From Parastagonospora avenae f. sp. tritici 18332-5 (lineage: Eukaryota; Ascomycota; Dothideomycetes; Pleosporales; Phaeosphaeriaceae), in contig JAFJTR010000043.1 of NCBI GenBank assembly GCA_022559985.1, forward strand, positions 186,001 through 250,000: a stretch of DNA of 64,000 nucleotides, read 5' to 3'. A program made the translations under genes and the position numbers. Of the stretch, positions 1 through 10,600 are shown one piece after another; positions within the stretch are counted from its first letter, which is position 1, and each line of letters starts with the position of its first letter. The notes beneath the pieces were generated by a model. The model did not search any database and was not told where the DNA came from. It worked only from the letters and a program-made list of their open reading frames with translations.

Positions 1-1547
1 AGTTCCACTGGCACCGTATTCTGTTTGGATGATGCCAAGGGAGATCATGTCTTTGAACCAATAGCTGTAACATCGGGACACGGCGCATCCGAGGGTCTTG
101 CCTGCCACAGACACAGTGCTTCCCTCCAATGCCCCGAGTAGGCCACGAGGCATCTCCATGTACTTGTATGACTCCGATCGGAAGAGAGACGCGTAGATAT
201 CGGCTACATCTTCCTTGTTCCACACAAGCGTCACGAGCTTCTTGGGAGGGGCGGCCTTGATCTTGGACAGAGCATCCCCTCCGATGAAGTTGTGCTCCAA
301 ATCGACAAATCATCCCCAGCCGAGATCAAAGGGCGTGAAGTGATACGCAGCAACGTCTGTGCCACAGCTGCCATGGATTTTGGAGATGACCACATCAAAG
401 TCAAACCCGATATCTCGCGCAAATTTACGAAAATTGGCGAGCTCCTTGTCCTCGACAGGTGCGTGAACAGCAGGCATGAAGTCAATTGACGGTGTTGCGA
501 ATCCTGCTTCGACCTGAAATGCCGTGTTAGCGTGCCGTCCAGTTCAGTTGGAAGTGATTTTTATCAGCCTACATGATTGACACATTTTGCGCGAGCACCG
601 AGCTGGCGGATGCTGTACTTTTGGCCAGCGTCGAAAATGGTGCCGTAAATCTTCTTCGCGTCTTTCATCGGACCCCAAAGCTCGAATCCCAGCTCGCCGG
701 ATACACCTTGCAGCAAGCATAGGAACTTGCTGTTTTTGATTGAGAGTTCCTTCCAATGCATGAACTTGATGTCTCGTACTCCCCTGTCTGTAATCTCATC
801 CAGGAGCTGGACACTCTTTGGCCCTTGGACTTGGAGCAGGAACCAATCATCAGTGACAAGTTCAACTGAGGCGTTGAATCTCTTCTCTCCAAATTTGAAC
901 TGATGTACGAGCCAAACAGTTCCAGGACCACTCGTGAAAATGAAGTCGTTTTCTCCAAGCATCAACACCAGACCCTCGCCGACAACGCATCCATTTTCTT
1001 GGCAGAATATTCCGTGCTTGGCTTGACCTGGCGAAAAGTTCGGCCACTGGTTAGTTGAGATGCTTTCGAAAAAAGCCTGAGCTTCTGGCCCAGTTACACG
1101 GGCTTTTATGAGGGTCGACCAGTCGCCTATGTAGCAGTCAGTTTTCCATGAAATACTTTCGTCGATCCAGCCGGTGTATTCGTAGGCTTCGAAGGCCGGG
1201 CCAAAGCGGGATCATGTGTTGATCGTCAGGTCAATGGGAACTGCAGGTGAGAGATGCAAAATGTTGTCCTTCGCCCCGTTGTCCCACCATGCTTGTGTGA
1301 GATCTAAAGGGGTTCTTGATAAAAATTGATGATTGAAGTGATTGATTGTGTTGTTTCGTCCGATCTATGAACAGGTGGCTTTTTATCTCCCGCCCTTGTG
1401 CGACTAGCCGCGCGGTCCGTTCCATGCAGGTCCATTCCATGCAGTTCCATTCCATGCAGTTCCATTCCAGCCGAGCCTGTGATGCGGCCAGCCTTGCTCA
1501 TATCTGACAGCTTGCTTGCTCTCTTGGTCCTGGACGTCATAGGTCAT
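1..1547 (-). pseudogene. GcvT-type aminomethyltransferase / O-demethylase, broken by a solo LTR and two stops; 3' end beyond window
   Basis: The minus strand encodes a folate-binding GcvT-family protein, related to glycine-cleavage T proteins and tetrahydrofolate-dependent aromatic O-demethylases. Recognisable stretches are FGPAFEAYEYTGWIDES, GDWSTLIKARVTGPEAQAF, FTSGPGTVWLVHQF, GVSGELGFELWGP and, after an intron at 514-572 (GTAGGC donor, TTTCAG acceptor, phase 0), EAGFATPSIDFMPAV. The ATG proposed at 1547 becomes in frame with the body only when the LTR at 1296-1509 plus one target-site copy is removed. Two further in-frame TGA codons lie at 1212-1214 and 310-312. The gene reads off the left edge. 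Its divergent neighbour is a flavin hydroxylase, so an aromatic-catabolic role is inferred from context; the exact substrate cannot be read. Confidence 0.75.
1296..1509 (-). mobile_element. Solo LTR (Copia family A) with 5-bp target duplication
   Basis: A 214-bp element that on the minus strand begins TGTCAGATAT and ends CTCACA, flanked by perfect direct repeats GCTTG at 1291-1295 and 1510-1514. A relative, 184 bp long, lies at 59116-59299 as the 3' LTR of the degraded Copia element. No internal region remains, so it is a solo LTR left by LTR-LTR recombination. It sits inside exon 1 of the GcvT-like gene. It contains a 15-bp unit (TCCATTCCATGCAGT) repeated about 3.6 times at 1417-1470; the other copy has one. 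Its C:G pairs are largely intact where the 59-kb copy has T:A. Confidence 0.9.
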
Positions 1548-2248
1548 CCTGGCTCGGTTTCAAGGGTCGTGCGAAGACTGAGGAACAGTAGTTGGCTCAT
1601 TGACCCGCTTGATCGTCCATATTTATTCAAGTTTCATCATCTCTGGGCAGCAGGCTGTACGTTGTGGTGGGGTTGTGGAACAGATCGTCTCCATAGCATC
1701 ATGAGTGACCCACATTGCCTAATTAAGCAATGTGGGATAGCAGCTAGCAATAATCGCTTTATGCAGAGAGACCACGGCTCTTCGGTATAGTTCTGCCTAT
1801 ATCGCCGAACGCTAGTCAAGGATAAGAGCTGGGGTGAGCTTGTATCCAAATGTTGTTCGCAGAAGTAACAAGTTACGGAAAGTGCGTTTGTCCACCGCAC
1901 TTTCCCATCTGATCACATTTGCATCCCACATCACTAGGATGGCTTTGAATTTCCCCGCTAGAAACATGCGCTAGCAGCCCACGTGTCCACATTTTGGTAC
2001 ATGAGACATGAATCCATTCTGGGGAATTTGCATATGGTTAGAGTATTAATTGCAAGAATCGACTGGGTGACGAACACGATACCAGAGCCTTTTTATTTGC
2101 GATCGAACTGACTCATCGACATCGAACGTCACTCACAGCACGGTTATCATTTCCAGAACCCATTCAAATTTGGTTTGCATTGGCTCGCCGCAATAACAAC
2201 CTATTCCTATCCAATTGCACGAAAGAGCCAAAAAGCGGAGGATCTAGA
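1548..2248. promoter_or_regulatory. Shared divergent upstream region with a 10-bp hairpin
   Basis: About 700 bp between the proposed starts of the GcvT-like and FAD monooxygenase pseudogenes. No coding signal is seen. A perfect inverted repeat, CCCACATTGC at 1709-1718 and GCAATGTGGG at 1727-1736 with an 8-base loop, lies in it. Its role is unknown. No convincing TATA box was found. Confidence 0.4.
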
Positions 2249-3711
2249 ATGACAGCCAAGGAACACACAGGTCTAAAAAAGGTCAGTATATTAGGGTTCA
2301 TCAGAGCGGAGTGGCCTCAATGGTTATTGATAAGTTCAATCGTAGGTGATCGTAGTCGGTACTGGCCCATCAGGACTCGTACTGTGCCTTTTGTTGGCCA
2401 GGCATGGGATTCGAGTCGAATGTCTCGACATGGCCCCGAAACTAGACGATCGCCCAAGAGCTACACATTATGGACCTCCTGCAAATCGTGCGCTTGCCAA
2501 AGTTGGCCTGCTTGATAAAATTCGCGAGCGAGGTATCGAGATAGAAGGTGCATGGTGGCGAAAGCCCGACGGCATCGTGTTGGCGCAAATTCTCAACAGC
2601 AAACTGAAAGACAGTCCGGACCGCATCTCCTGATTGCCACTCAATTATTTGTGCAAGATGGCTCTTGAGGAGCTGGAGAGAGAGCCACTGGCTAGTGTGA
2701 GATGGGACCACCAAGTCGACGAGATCCGGCAGGATGACAACCAGGCCACTGTAATCGTTAGCACGCCGGAGGGCATGAAAGAGATGGAGGCGGATTATGT
2801 TGTCGGATGTGATGGTGCTAATAGCATTATCCGCAGGCAAATTTTCGGTGATGAGTTCCCTGGTTATACCTGGGATCTGACCATCGTTGCAACAAATGTG
2901 AGGATCATTCGTTACATGTTATTCCGTATAGAGAAGTGCCGGGAAGGCTAACTTCAAACAGGTGTACTACGACTTTGAGAAGTATGGCTGGGTCGGCTCG
3001 AACTTTATCATCCATCCAGAGAACTTCTTCACGGCCGCACATATCCAGAAAGATGGCTTGTGGCGCGTGAGCTAGGGAGAAGTCCCAGGCCTGACTCCGG
3101 AGGAGTATAGAGCAAGACAGCCTGCTAAATATAGAGCAATGCTCCCAGGGAGTCCCAAGTCTAATCAGTATAAGCTCACGAATTTCAGTCCCTACAAGGT
3201 CCACCAAAGGCTCGCACCAAAGATGAGGGTAGGGAGATTTTTGCTAGCTGGCGACTCAGCTCACCTCTGCAATCCGTTGTAAGTGAACTATGATTGTTAC
3301 TCCTGATATTACAGAGTCAATTACTTTCTAACATTGAAAGTGGTGGCATGGGCCTCACTGGTGGTTTGGTCGATGTAGGGGAGTCGTTCGACTGCCTTGC
3401 AGGCATCCACGACGACCGCGCAAACCCGGATATCCTCGACAGATACAGTCAAATCCGACGGGGAAAATACGAGAGGGTCACCCTCAGGGTATCTGAGTCT
3501 TTCCTCAACAGGATGGCGTCGGATCCCGATGAAATGGAAGCTAACGATCCGGGGATTGCTGCAATGCGGGAAGCCGACAAAACGGACGAGGCTTCGGTTG
3601 CATTCCAACTTGTAAGTTGTTTCTACATAATATTACACACGTGCAACTCTTCTGATTTTTTTGTAGGGAGTATTAGAATTAGCACATGATATGACTCAGT
3701 ACTATAAATAA
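2249..3711 (+). pseudogene. FAD-dependent aromatic monooxygenase (PHBH fold), two premature stops
   Basis: The spliced reading encodes about 405 residues of a class A flavin hydroxylase. The dinucleotide-binding motif VIVVGTGPSGL follows a short leader, YVVGCDGANS is the DG motif, and FLLAGDSAHLCNP then GGMGLTGGLVDVG is the second FAD motif. Four introns keep one frame: 2282-2345, 2898-2961, 3279-3340 and 3612-3666, all GT-AG with CTAAC-like branch sites. In-frame stops occur at 2631-2633 (TGA, before LPLNYLCKMALEEL) and 3073-3075 (TAG, in LWRVS_GEVPGLTPEEY). Neither falls in an intron-like stretch, so the gene is very probably dead unless these are assembly errors. It would have hydroxylated a phenolic substrate. 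It is divergent from the GcvT-like gene. Confidence 0.8.
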
Positions 3712-4042
3712 CAAATGTCAGTCCTCATCTATGCAGGCAAAATTGCCATCAGGTAGCCTGGATATCTTCAGAGCCGTGGTGGAGTACTTCGGCATCTTGA
3801 CATGTCTGTGGAACTATACAAGCTGCGACATCTTTAACGCAATTTCGTCGACAACATAAATGGTCTAATAAACAGGAACAAGGAACTCGAGCTTGACGAA
3901 ATGCTATTAGACATTGTTCTACCTTGTTGCAGCACTACTGCGACCTTGCGTATAAATGACAGTCTTGCTATAACTTGACGATCGTCTCCTTCTTCATGCG
4001 GACTACATTGGCGGCCCCAAAAGCCGCGAGTCTCATAGAACC
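3712..4042. other. Intergenic, nothing recognised
   Basis: The 331 bp between the 3' ends of two convergent pseudogenes hold no open frame or repeat that I can support. Confidence 0.5.
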
Positions 4043-4924
4043 CTAATTCTGAAGCCCTATATGATGGCAAACCGAGTCAGTACATCTTCGTGCGTACTAT
4101 GATATACAAGATAGACAGTACATACCCTCGTATGATTGGATGGCCGTATCAATCTTTTCACCGCACGACGCGGCGTTCTCCTGCATACTAGAGGCTTTGG
4201 AAGGCACGTTGTCTATGAGGGTAAATGTGAGAGTCTGCGGTGTTTGTCAGTGCGTTGGATCTGATGTTAGTCCGGCTGCACAGATAATCGCTTACGTCAA
4301 CGGCCTCCTCGACCTGGCGCAGCACAGCAGCAACGGGCTGGCCGATAAATGGGACAGTATTGAAAAGACCGGCCTGTAGACGCTGAGTCAGTACTATTCT
4401 AGTACCACCAAGAAGCCTTGTGTATGAGTGCTTGCGTATCGACGACATGCCTTTCCGATCAATATGTTGAGGGCGACTTCAAGGACACGAACGAACTCCT
4501 TGTGCGCTTTTTCGATAGAGTCGCTATCAGCATCATCTGTGATGGACTGCATATCTTGTATTTGAGCAGTATAGGTTTTGCAAGTCGTCGTGAAATCGGT
4601 CCATCCCTTGAGGCTATAATGCATCTTATCATTACAGGTCTCATTCCGAGCTTTACATTGATGCTTACATCTGAGGGAACGGGCCCTGGCCTATTTGCGC
4701 TGTCAGCTCTGGATCCCACATATGCCACTGATTGGGGCCACATTTGACGTACCGACTAAAATTAATGGTCCATTGACTAAACTGATAGACTGCGCTGGGG
4801 CCTGAATAGGCTTGCTCTTTTGCGTGAGCGTGTCGAGAAACCTGAGAACATCAGTGTCTGGTTAAGCTGTAATAGGAGCTGCAGGGGCAAATACGGACGT
4901 GACGATTGTGTCGGAAGTAACCAT
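4043..4924 (-). pseudogene. Small helical protein gene (HsbA-like?), six exons, one premature stop
   Basis: Six minus-strand exons join into exactly 186 codons: 4753-4924, 4669-4690, 4451-4613, 4296-4373, 4126-4234 and 4043-4056. Phases agree at every junction. The protein contains KPIQAPAQSISLVNGPLILV, GWTDFTTTCKTYTAQIQDMQ and NTVPFIGQPVAAVLRQVEEA, and ends IDTAIQSYEGLQN. Codon 21 is TAA (4862-4864), probably from CAA. Intron 3 starts with GC (GCATGT) rather than GT. Length and helical composition recall fungal hydrophobic-surface-binding (HsbA) or UV-induced small proteins, but no signal peptide is visible, so the family call is weak. No function is claimed. Confidence 0.55.
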
Positions 4925-6984
4925 TATTGCTCTTGTTGGCGTGTTGTTGAAGTCAACGGTTCGAATGAAGATGGTTGATGGTGAGATCACAGCGCGAGGA
5001 GGGGGCTTTGTATACTGGCTCGAATAGCTCAGCTCAGCTCGCGATCTTCATGCCGACAAGGCACAATCCATTTCGAGAGTGATCTGCCGCTCGAGTTTCT
5101 CTTTCTCGTCAGTGTTGAAGATCAGTTTGACAACGATGTTAGCATTGTAACTTCAACAAGACCCAAAGGTCTGATTTTGATGTAGATACCAGCTGAGGAA
5201 ACATCTTTGTAAGGAAATGATCTTCTCAGGCCCACCTGAACTAACTGAAAGCCCAACAAGCAGCAGACACCCCGCCGACGTTCAAAGCCTTACGGCGCCT
5301 GAGATTGGCGCAGGTCGCCGCTGAAGCTCGCCAATGCATGGTACTGACAAGAATTTTGCCGCACCCCTTGACAAAATTGTCAGTTCGTCAAGTCGTTATG
5401 CACGGTATCCTCAGATTGCAAACCCGATCGCAGAGCTCTGCGTGTAGCTACAGGCTATCGGATGAGCTGTCTGCTGCTGCATCGTGGTCGCTTCCTTCTT
5501 GTGGTTGAGGATCTGTCGTATATCGGACGCTACGAGACCCAGATGTAACAGATCAACCTCATCTGGCAATCCTTGCGTGTTAATGGTTACGACAGGAAAA
5601 CACGATCCATAGCTCACCTACTCAACCATCAACCATGCTGCGGATCACAAGCAGCTAGTATGATTGTTTGCCTCTCTCCGATGATGATTGGCCAGTGAAT
5701 TCGCAAGTGGTATCGGGTGTATTCTACGTGGTTGGGCACTAGATCTCCGTCCAGAGGGCGATCCTGCTTGGCTCTGCGTGTCCTTGCATGTCAGTGCCCG
5801 AAGTGCCGTTAGCGTGTCGTTCGAGTCAAGTCGGTGATGGCACCTGCGTTTAGCCACAACTTGCCGTATTCAATGCTGCCGCGAATAGTGATGCGGGCTA
5901 AGTATAGTTATGTCGTGAAACAAGGTTGAGGCTTTCGCAAACAATGGGTGAGCTACATACGGTGGTCGCTAGATCATAGGGAGACTGGTGCAGTCGTGAA
6001 GATGACGTAGTTGTGGTTGTGTTCGCTCGTAACTACCTAGCCATTGAGACAGGATTCAGCAGCGGCCCCTCCCACTTGCACGAAGGTTCCTACGGACCGC
6101 GTAAACTGACAGCGCACCATGGCAGCTGAGAAACCTTGTTGCCACTACCTGATTTCGGTGATTGGTGATGATCGCAGCCTTGGGTCACGAAGCCACATAT
6201 TCTATAAAACCGCAGCACTTGCTATGATGCTAGTCACGGGCAACCACTGAACCAATGGCCGCCACGACCCTGTTTTCGAACCCAGACCGGAAGCACTCGC
6301 AGCGCTTGCGTCAACCACTGTGTAGTGAGTGAACAGAGATTTGGTAGCGAAATGACCAACAACGAGACGCACAAGGGAGCCCGTGAACATGGTCCTCGAG
6401 GCTAGCCCGGTCATTCGCAATCGTCCTTCCTCCCCCTTCCCTTATCATCCTCTGCTTTGGCTTGGACGACGACACTGGCTCAGTCTCGTCTCCCTCACCA
6501 GGACCAGAGAGAGATAGGATGTGAGCTCGCCGATGTTCGGTGCTGTCAAAAGTCGAGTTGATACTCCAAATCGTGAGCCACTATATCTCATAGCCTAAGG
6601 GTATACGAAGTACTAACAAATTTCGGCTGCGACAGCAAAGCTCCGTATATAGATTGGGACTGCAACCTGGATAGCGAATGGGTTAAGGGCAAGCCAAACA
6701 AAGCTCATGTGCTCCGGTCTTGCTGTTGGAAAATTTTCGAACAACTGGCCGCTCCGCTTTGACAATGATCACGGTAGATTGCAAACATCACGAGAAAAAT
6801 TGGGAAGCATGAAGGAACAAGAACTTTTATTCAATTAACGTAGTTTGTAAGCGAGTCGCGCACCCCCAAAACACACCAAAAGCGGATTTTCAGCAAGTTG
6901 ATATCTCAACAGCTGAATAGATCCCTCTAATATTTTTACTACAGAGCTGTATATATGTATCCTTGAAGACTCTAGGATTTTAAG
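4925..6984. other. About 2 kb gene-poor DNA
   Basis: Only short, unrelated open frames occur, on both strands. I saw no protein family, RNA gene or long repeat. It separates the decayed left border from the UTP20 3' flank. Confidence 0.5.
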
Positions 6985-7600
6985 GCTCTAGCTAAACTTG
7001 TTGTGGAGATATAGAAGTGAACGACAGGTACGTTTAGATAGCTTCACGTATGCATGGCGTATAGACGACCCATCAGTACAGACTTGAACATGGACAGACT
7101 TCGGTAAGCAAAGAAGAAAAGTGCGAGTGCGACGGGTACACCTGTGTAGCTTCACGGCCAGGTCGCGTATACCTAGCTTGATGTTACGGACTTGAATCAA
7201 CACAGGCCTCGATAAGGCAAAGACAATGTTAGTGGCGAGATGAGTACTTCTGTAGAGCTTCAGCGAGGGGTGTCGTAAAGCATATTCACTGATATGATTG
7301 TGAATCCAAACAGGCTGACTGGAAGAAAGGAGAGTGGTAAGTGAGTAACAGGTGCGCTTGTACAGCTGCACAATGATGTTGTGAATATAATACTGAAGGA
7401 AGGCGCGGATCGTGACAGCCTTATGTGTGTTGATGACGTCGGCTTGGCGGGGAAAGGGCACCGAGAAAGATGCTTAGTGACAGTTGGAACGCAAGAGAGC
7501 AACAGACACACCTGTATAGCTTCACGGCACTCACCAACACAGATGTGAAGCTGGACAGGCATATGAGAAACATGAACGAAGAAAATGCATACTGACAACA
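6985..7600. repeat. Degenerate 108-bp tandem repeat downstream of UTP20
   Basis: The core AGCTTCACG or a close variant recurs at 7040, 7148, 7256, 7374 and 7518. The first spacings are exactly 108 bp; later ones are about 118 and 144. Because 108 is a multiple of three, the minus strand stays open as about four 36-residue units (6988-7461) with the pattern VKL...T...LS.PV.IQV...IR...VKL. Whether it is translated, or is a decayed minisatellite in the UTP20 3' region, cannot be settled by eye. Identity between units is modest. Confidence 0.55.
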
Positions 7601-7692
7601 AACTACTATCTACGCTCTCCATCAACGCCCTAAAATGCACACTTTTAGCACCCAAACAAACGCCCCGCAATGCTTACTATCGAGTATATCAA

Positions 7693-10600
7693 CTACCATC
7701 CTCGCCGCATGCCCCGACTCTCAATACCCTTCTCCTTCCTCTTAACTCTCTTCACATCATGTCGTCTCCTCTTCTCCTTCTCCGCCCTCTCAGGATCAAC
7801 AATCGCCTCGACCTTCCTCTTTCTGCGCCTCTCCTCTCTCCTCTCACGGATCAGCTTCTGCACCTCGCTCATGACCTTCAAGTATTCTTGCGTGCCCATG
7901 CGCTTCTGCAGCATGTTCATAATCTCGCGCGCCTTGTCGATGAGCGACTTGTACTGTTCGTTGGGCTCGTTGAGAGTCATTGGGTTTGTGTGAGCGCGGG
8001 GAATGGTGGTTGCGGGGTCGACGAGCGTGTTGAGTGTCGTGAGGATGTGGGCGAGGGAAGAAGCAAGAGGTTCGAGTGGAAACTTGGCAAAGACGGTCTC
8101 GAGGAGATGTATGGTGGAGGTTTTGGCTAACATAGAGCGATTGTCGCGACGGACGAGGCCGGAGAGTCGAATCATGAGGCGGTGGATGGCTGCTGGAGGG
8201 GCATTGTTGGTTTTCTTCGGCGTGCTCTCGGGCTGGGGAGAAAAGCCGCCAAAGTCGTCATCTGACGGCGCGGCGTCGCCGTTGATAGTGTTCACCTCTC
8301 CGACGGCAGCATCTTCCTCATCTTCCTCACCGTCGGCCTTTTGCCAGTGCCATTTAGCTCCATTCACAGCAAAGCATCTTGCAAGGAATGCAATGTTCTT
8401 AACGCTCTGTGTACAGAGCTGGTCTGTGACCTCCTGGTTCAGCAGGTTCTTCAAAAAAGCATTCGTCAGCTGTATCATGCTCTGTTCCGCCAGTTGTAGT
8501 CCACCAGAACCCTCTAGTGGCAGCGCTTCCAGACCGATATCTTTGTTCGCTGTTCCAAGATGAGCAAAGTATGTGCCCATCAACTCAGCGGCCTTGAGCT
8601 TGACCCAGGCATGGGGATACGAGGTGCTCGCCTGTATCGCGATCCACAGGCTGTCCTTGCTTGAAGTGAACATTGTATCAGGATACTTCTTGACCACCTT
8701 CAACAATAGTGTGAGCGAGTAGTACGACAACTCCCAGTCATCTTCGTCCCGTCGGGCCAGGCATTCGTCGATTATGGTGTCGAGGTGTCCCAGAATGGCA
8801 GGTAGCATTTTTGGCTCGTCGTCATCCTCGCCCATGGCTTCGAAATAGAAACCCCAACACTGGATGCCCAGTCGCCTGAGTCCTGCGTTCTCATCTTGCT
8901 CCAACCATGATTTGAGGTCGCCAGTAAAGCTCTGTAGCCGCTTGTCGCTCGAGTGCTGGAACAGTCTCTTGACTAACAGACTTGCAAGTTCTCGACATTT
9001 GCTTGAGTCGTCGTTTGCCACCGTATTGATCAGAGGGAGAAACATCATGCCGTGGTAATCGTATTGCGTCTTCTCGGGAAACCTTGGAAGGGCCTTCGTG
9101 ATAATCAAATCCAAAGCATCCATGACTGATTGCCGGCCTTCGACATGCTCATAGCGCAAATTTTTGAGAAGGAACTCCATTTGCTTCTTGAACCGCTTCT
9201 CACTCTGTGTGTATGACGTCAAGAACTGGAAGTAGTGGCTTCGAGCAACGTCTCGGGCGGACTTGGTCTGGTTTGTGATCATCATCTCAGCCACCTTGTC
9301 CATGGCTTCATAGATCTCGGGGATATCAAAGTGGCGGTTCATGACAGCTTTGAGGTATCCAAACGAGACACCTTGTCTGTCTGGTTCGTCCAAGTCGGGT
9401 ACCAGGCGCTTGATGAGATGGCCAATGTCCCGATCCTTGATGTCCACGTTGGGCCTGTCCCGAAGCACTGCCGACACAAGCTTCAAAGATGCTTGAGCTA
9501 ACTCGGTATTGGATGATGGTGCTCCTTTGATAGCGCGTATTGCCTCATCAATGTAGACCGGGCAGTTGGTGTCTAGCTCCGACATGGGAATCTTGACGAA
9601 GGTGGTCAGAAGGCGCACCGCCGACACTTGCACTTCTTCCTGTCCTTGAACCATCGCGTCGCCTATAACTGGTAAGAAACCTGCCAGATTCTGGGGAGTC
9701 TGAAGTTCTATGTGCTTTCGCAGTACTGTCCGAAGAATGTCGAGACTGAACCGCGTGAGCTTGTATACGTATGAAGAGGTCGAGAGCCGAGCGCCAGACT
9801 TTGCTGCACCCCTCATGTTGATCAGATATCGCTTGTTCTTAGGATCAATCTTGCTCTTCCTGTCGGTTGTGGCGCTGGCTTTGTAAACTTCTTGAATGAG
9901 CTCGTAGCAAAAGACCAAGATGTCCCTGTTGTTGACTGTCGGGTTCTGCAGTACGCCCATGCCGATTCGTCGTAGCAACTCATCGATCTTTTGCACCATT
10001 CTCGCATTGAGCTTTTCTAGCAAGAGCGACCTGATCGGGATGACGAGCTTGATGAGATGCGCGGGAGTGGCAGACCGAGACACAATGTCCATGGAGTCGA
10101 AGCTCTTGCTGCTCTTCACCTCCTTCATCTGACTGATATACTCCTCAGCATCCTTCTCTTGACCGGTGATACCGAAGGTGTCGTCCATGATGACATCCAC
10201 AATATCTCCGAGGCAATAGTCGAGATCGCCTGGTTTAAGTTGGTCGGAGAGCTTTACAAGGATATGGTGCATTGAGAAAGAAAGCACGTGAAGCTGGTAA
10301 CCTCGTTGTAGGGCCGTTCGAAGGGCCTTGAGGATGAACCCTAAGTAACCAGGGCCCATGACTGTCGCGATTTCGGTGAGCGTGTTGCGGGACATATCAC
10401 GACTGACCTGTGCACGACTCTTCAGAATGTAGCAGATGTCAAGCAACACTCCAGGAAGGCGGGCCTCGATCTCATGGGGTGGCAGTACAAGCAAGACCTT
10501 GGTGATGGCAATCGCAACGGGCACTCGCAAACTGACAGTAGCATCGTCTTTCTTGTGAAGATACTCCGTCAGGTCGGGTAGGAAGTGGCTGATGAGGTCG

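Noticed and set aside
1231..1790. Frames with repeated MEWNCMEW- or CSSIPCSSIP-type text on both strands
   Set aside because: They translate the 15-bp repeat inside the solo LTR and are not genes.
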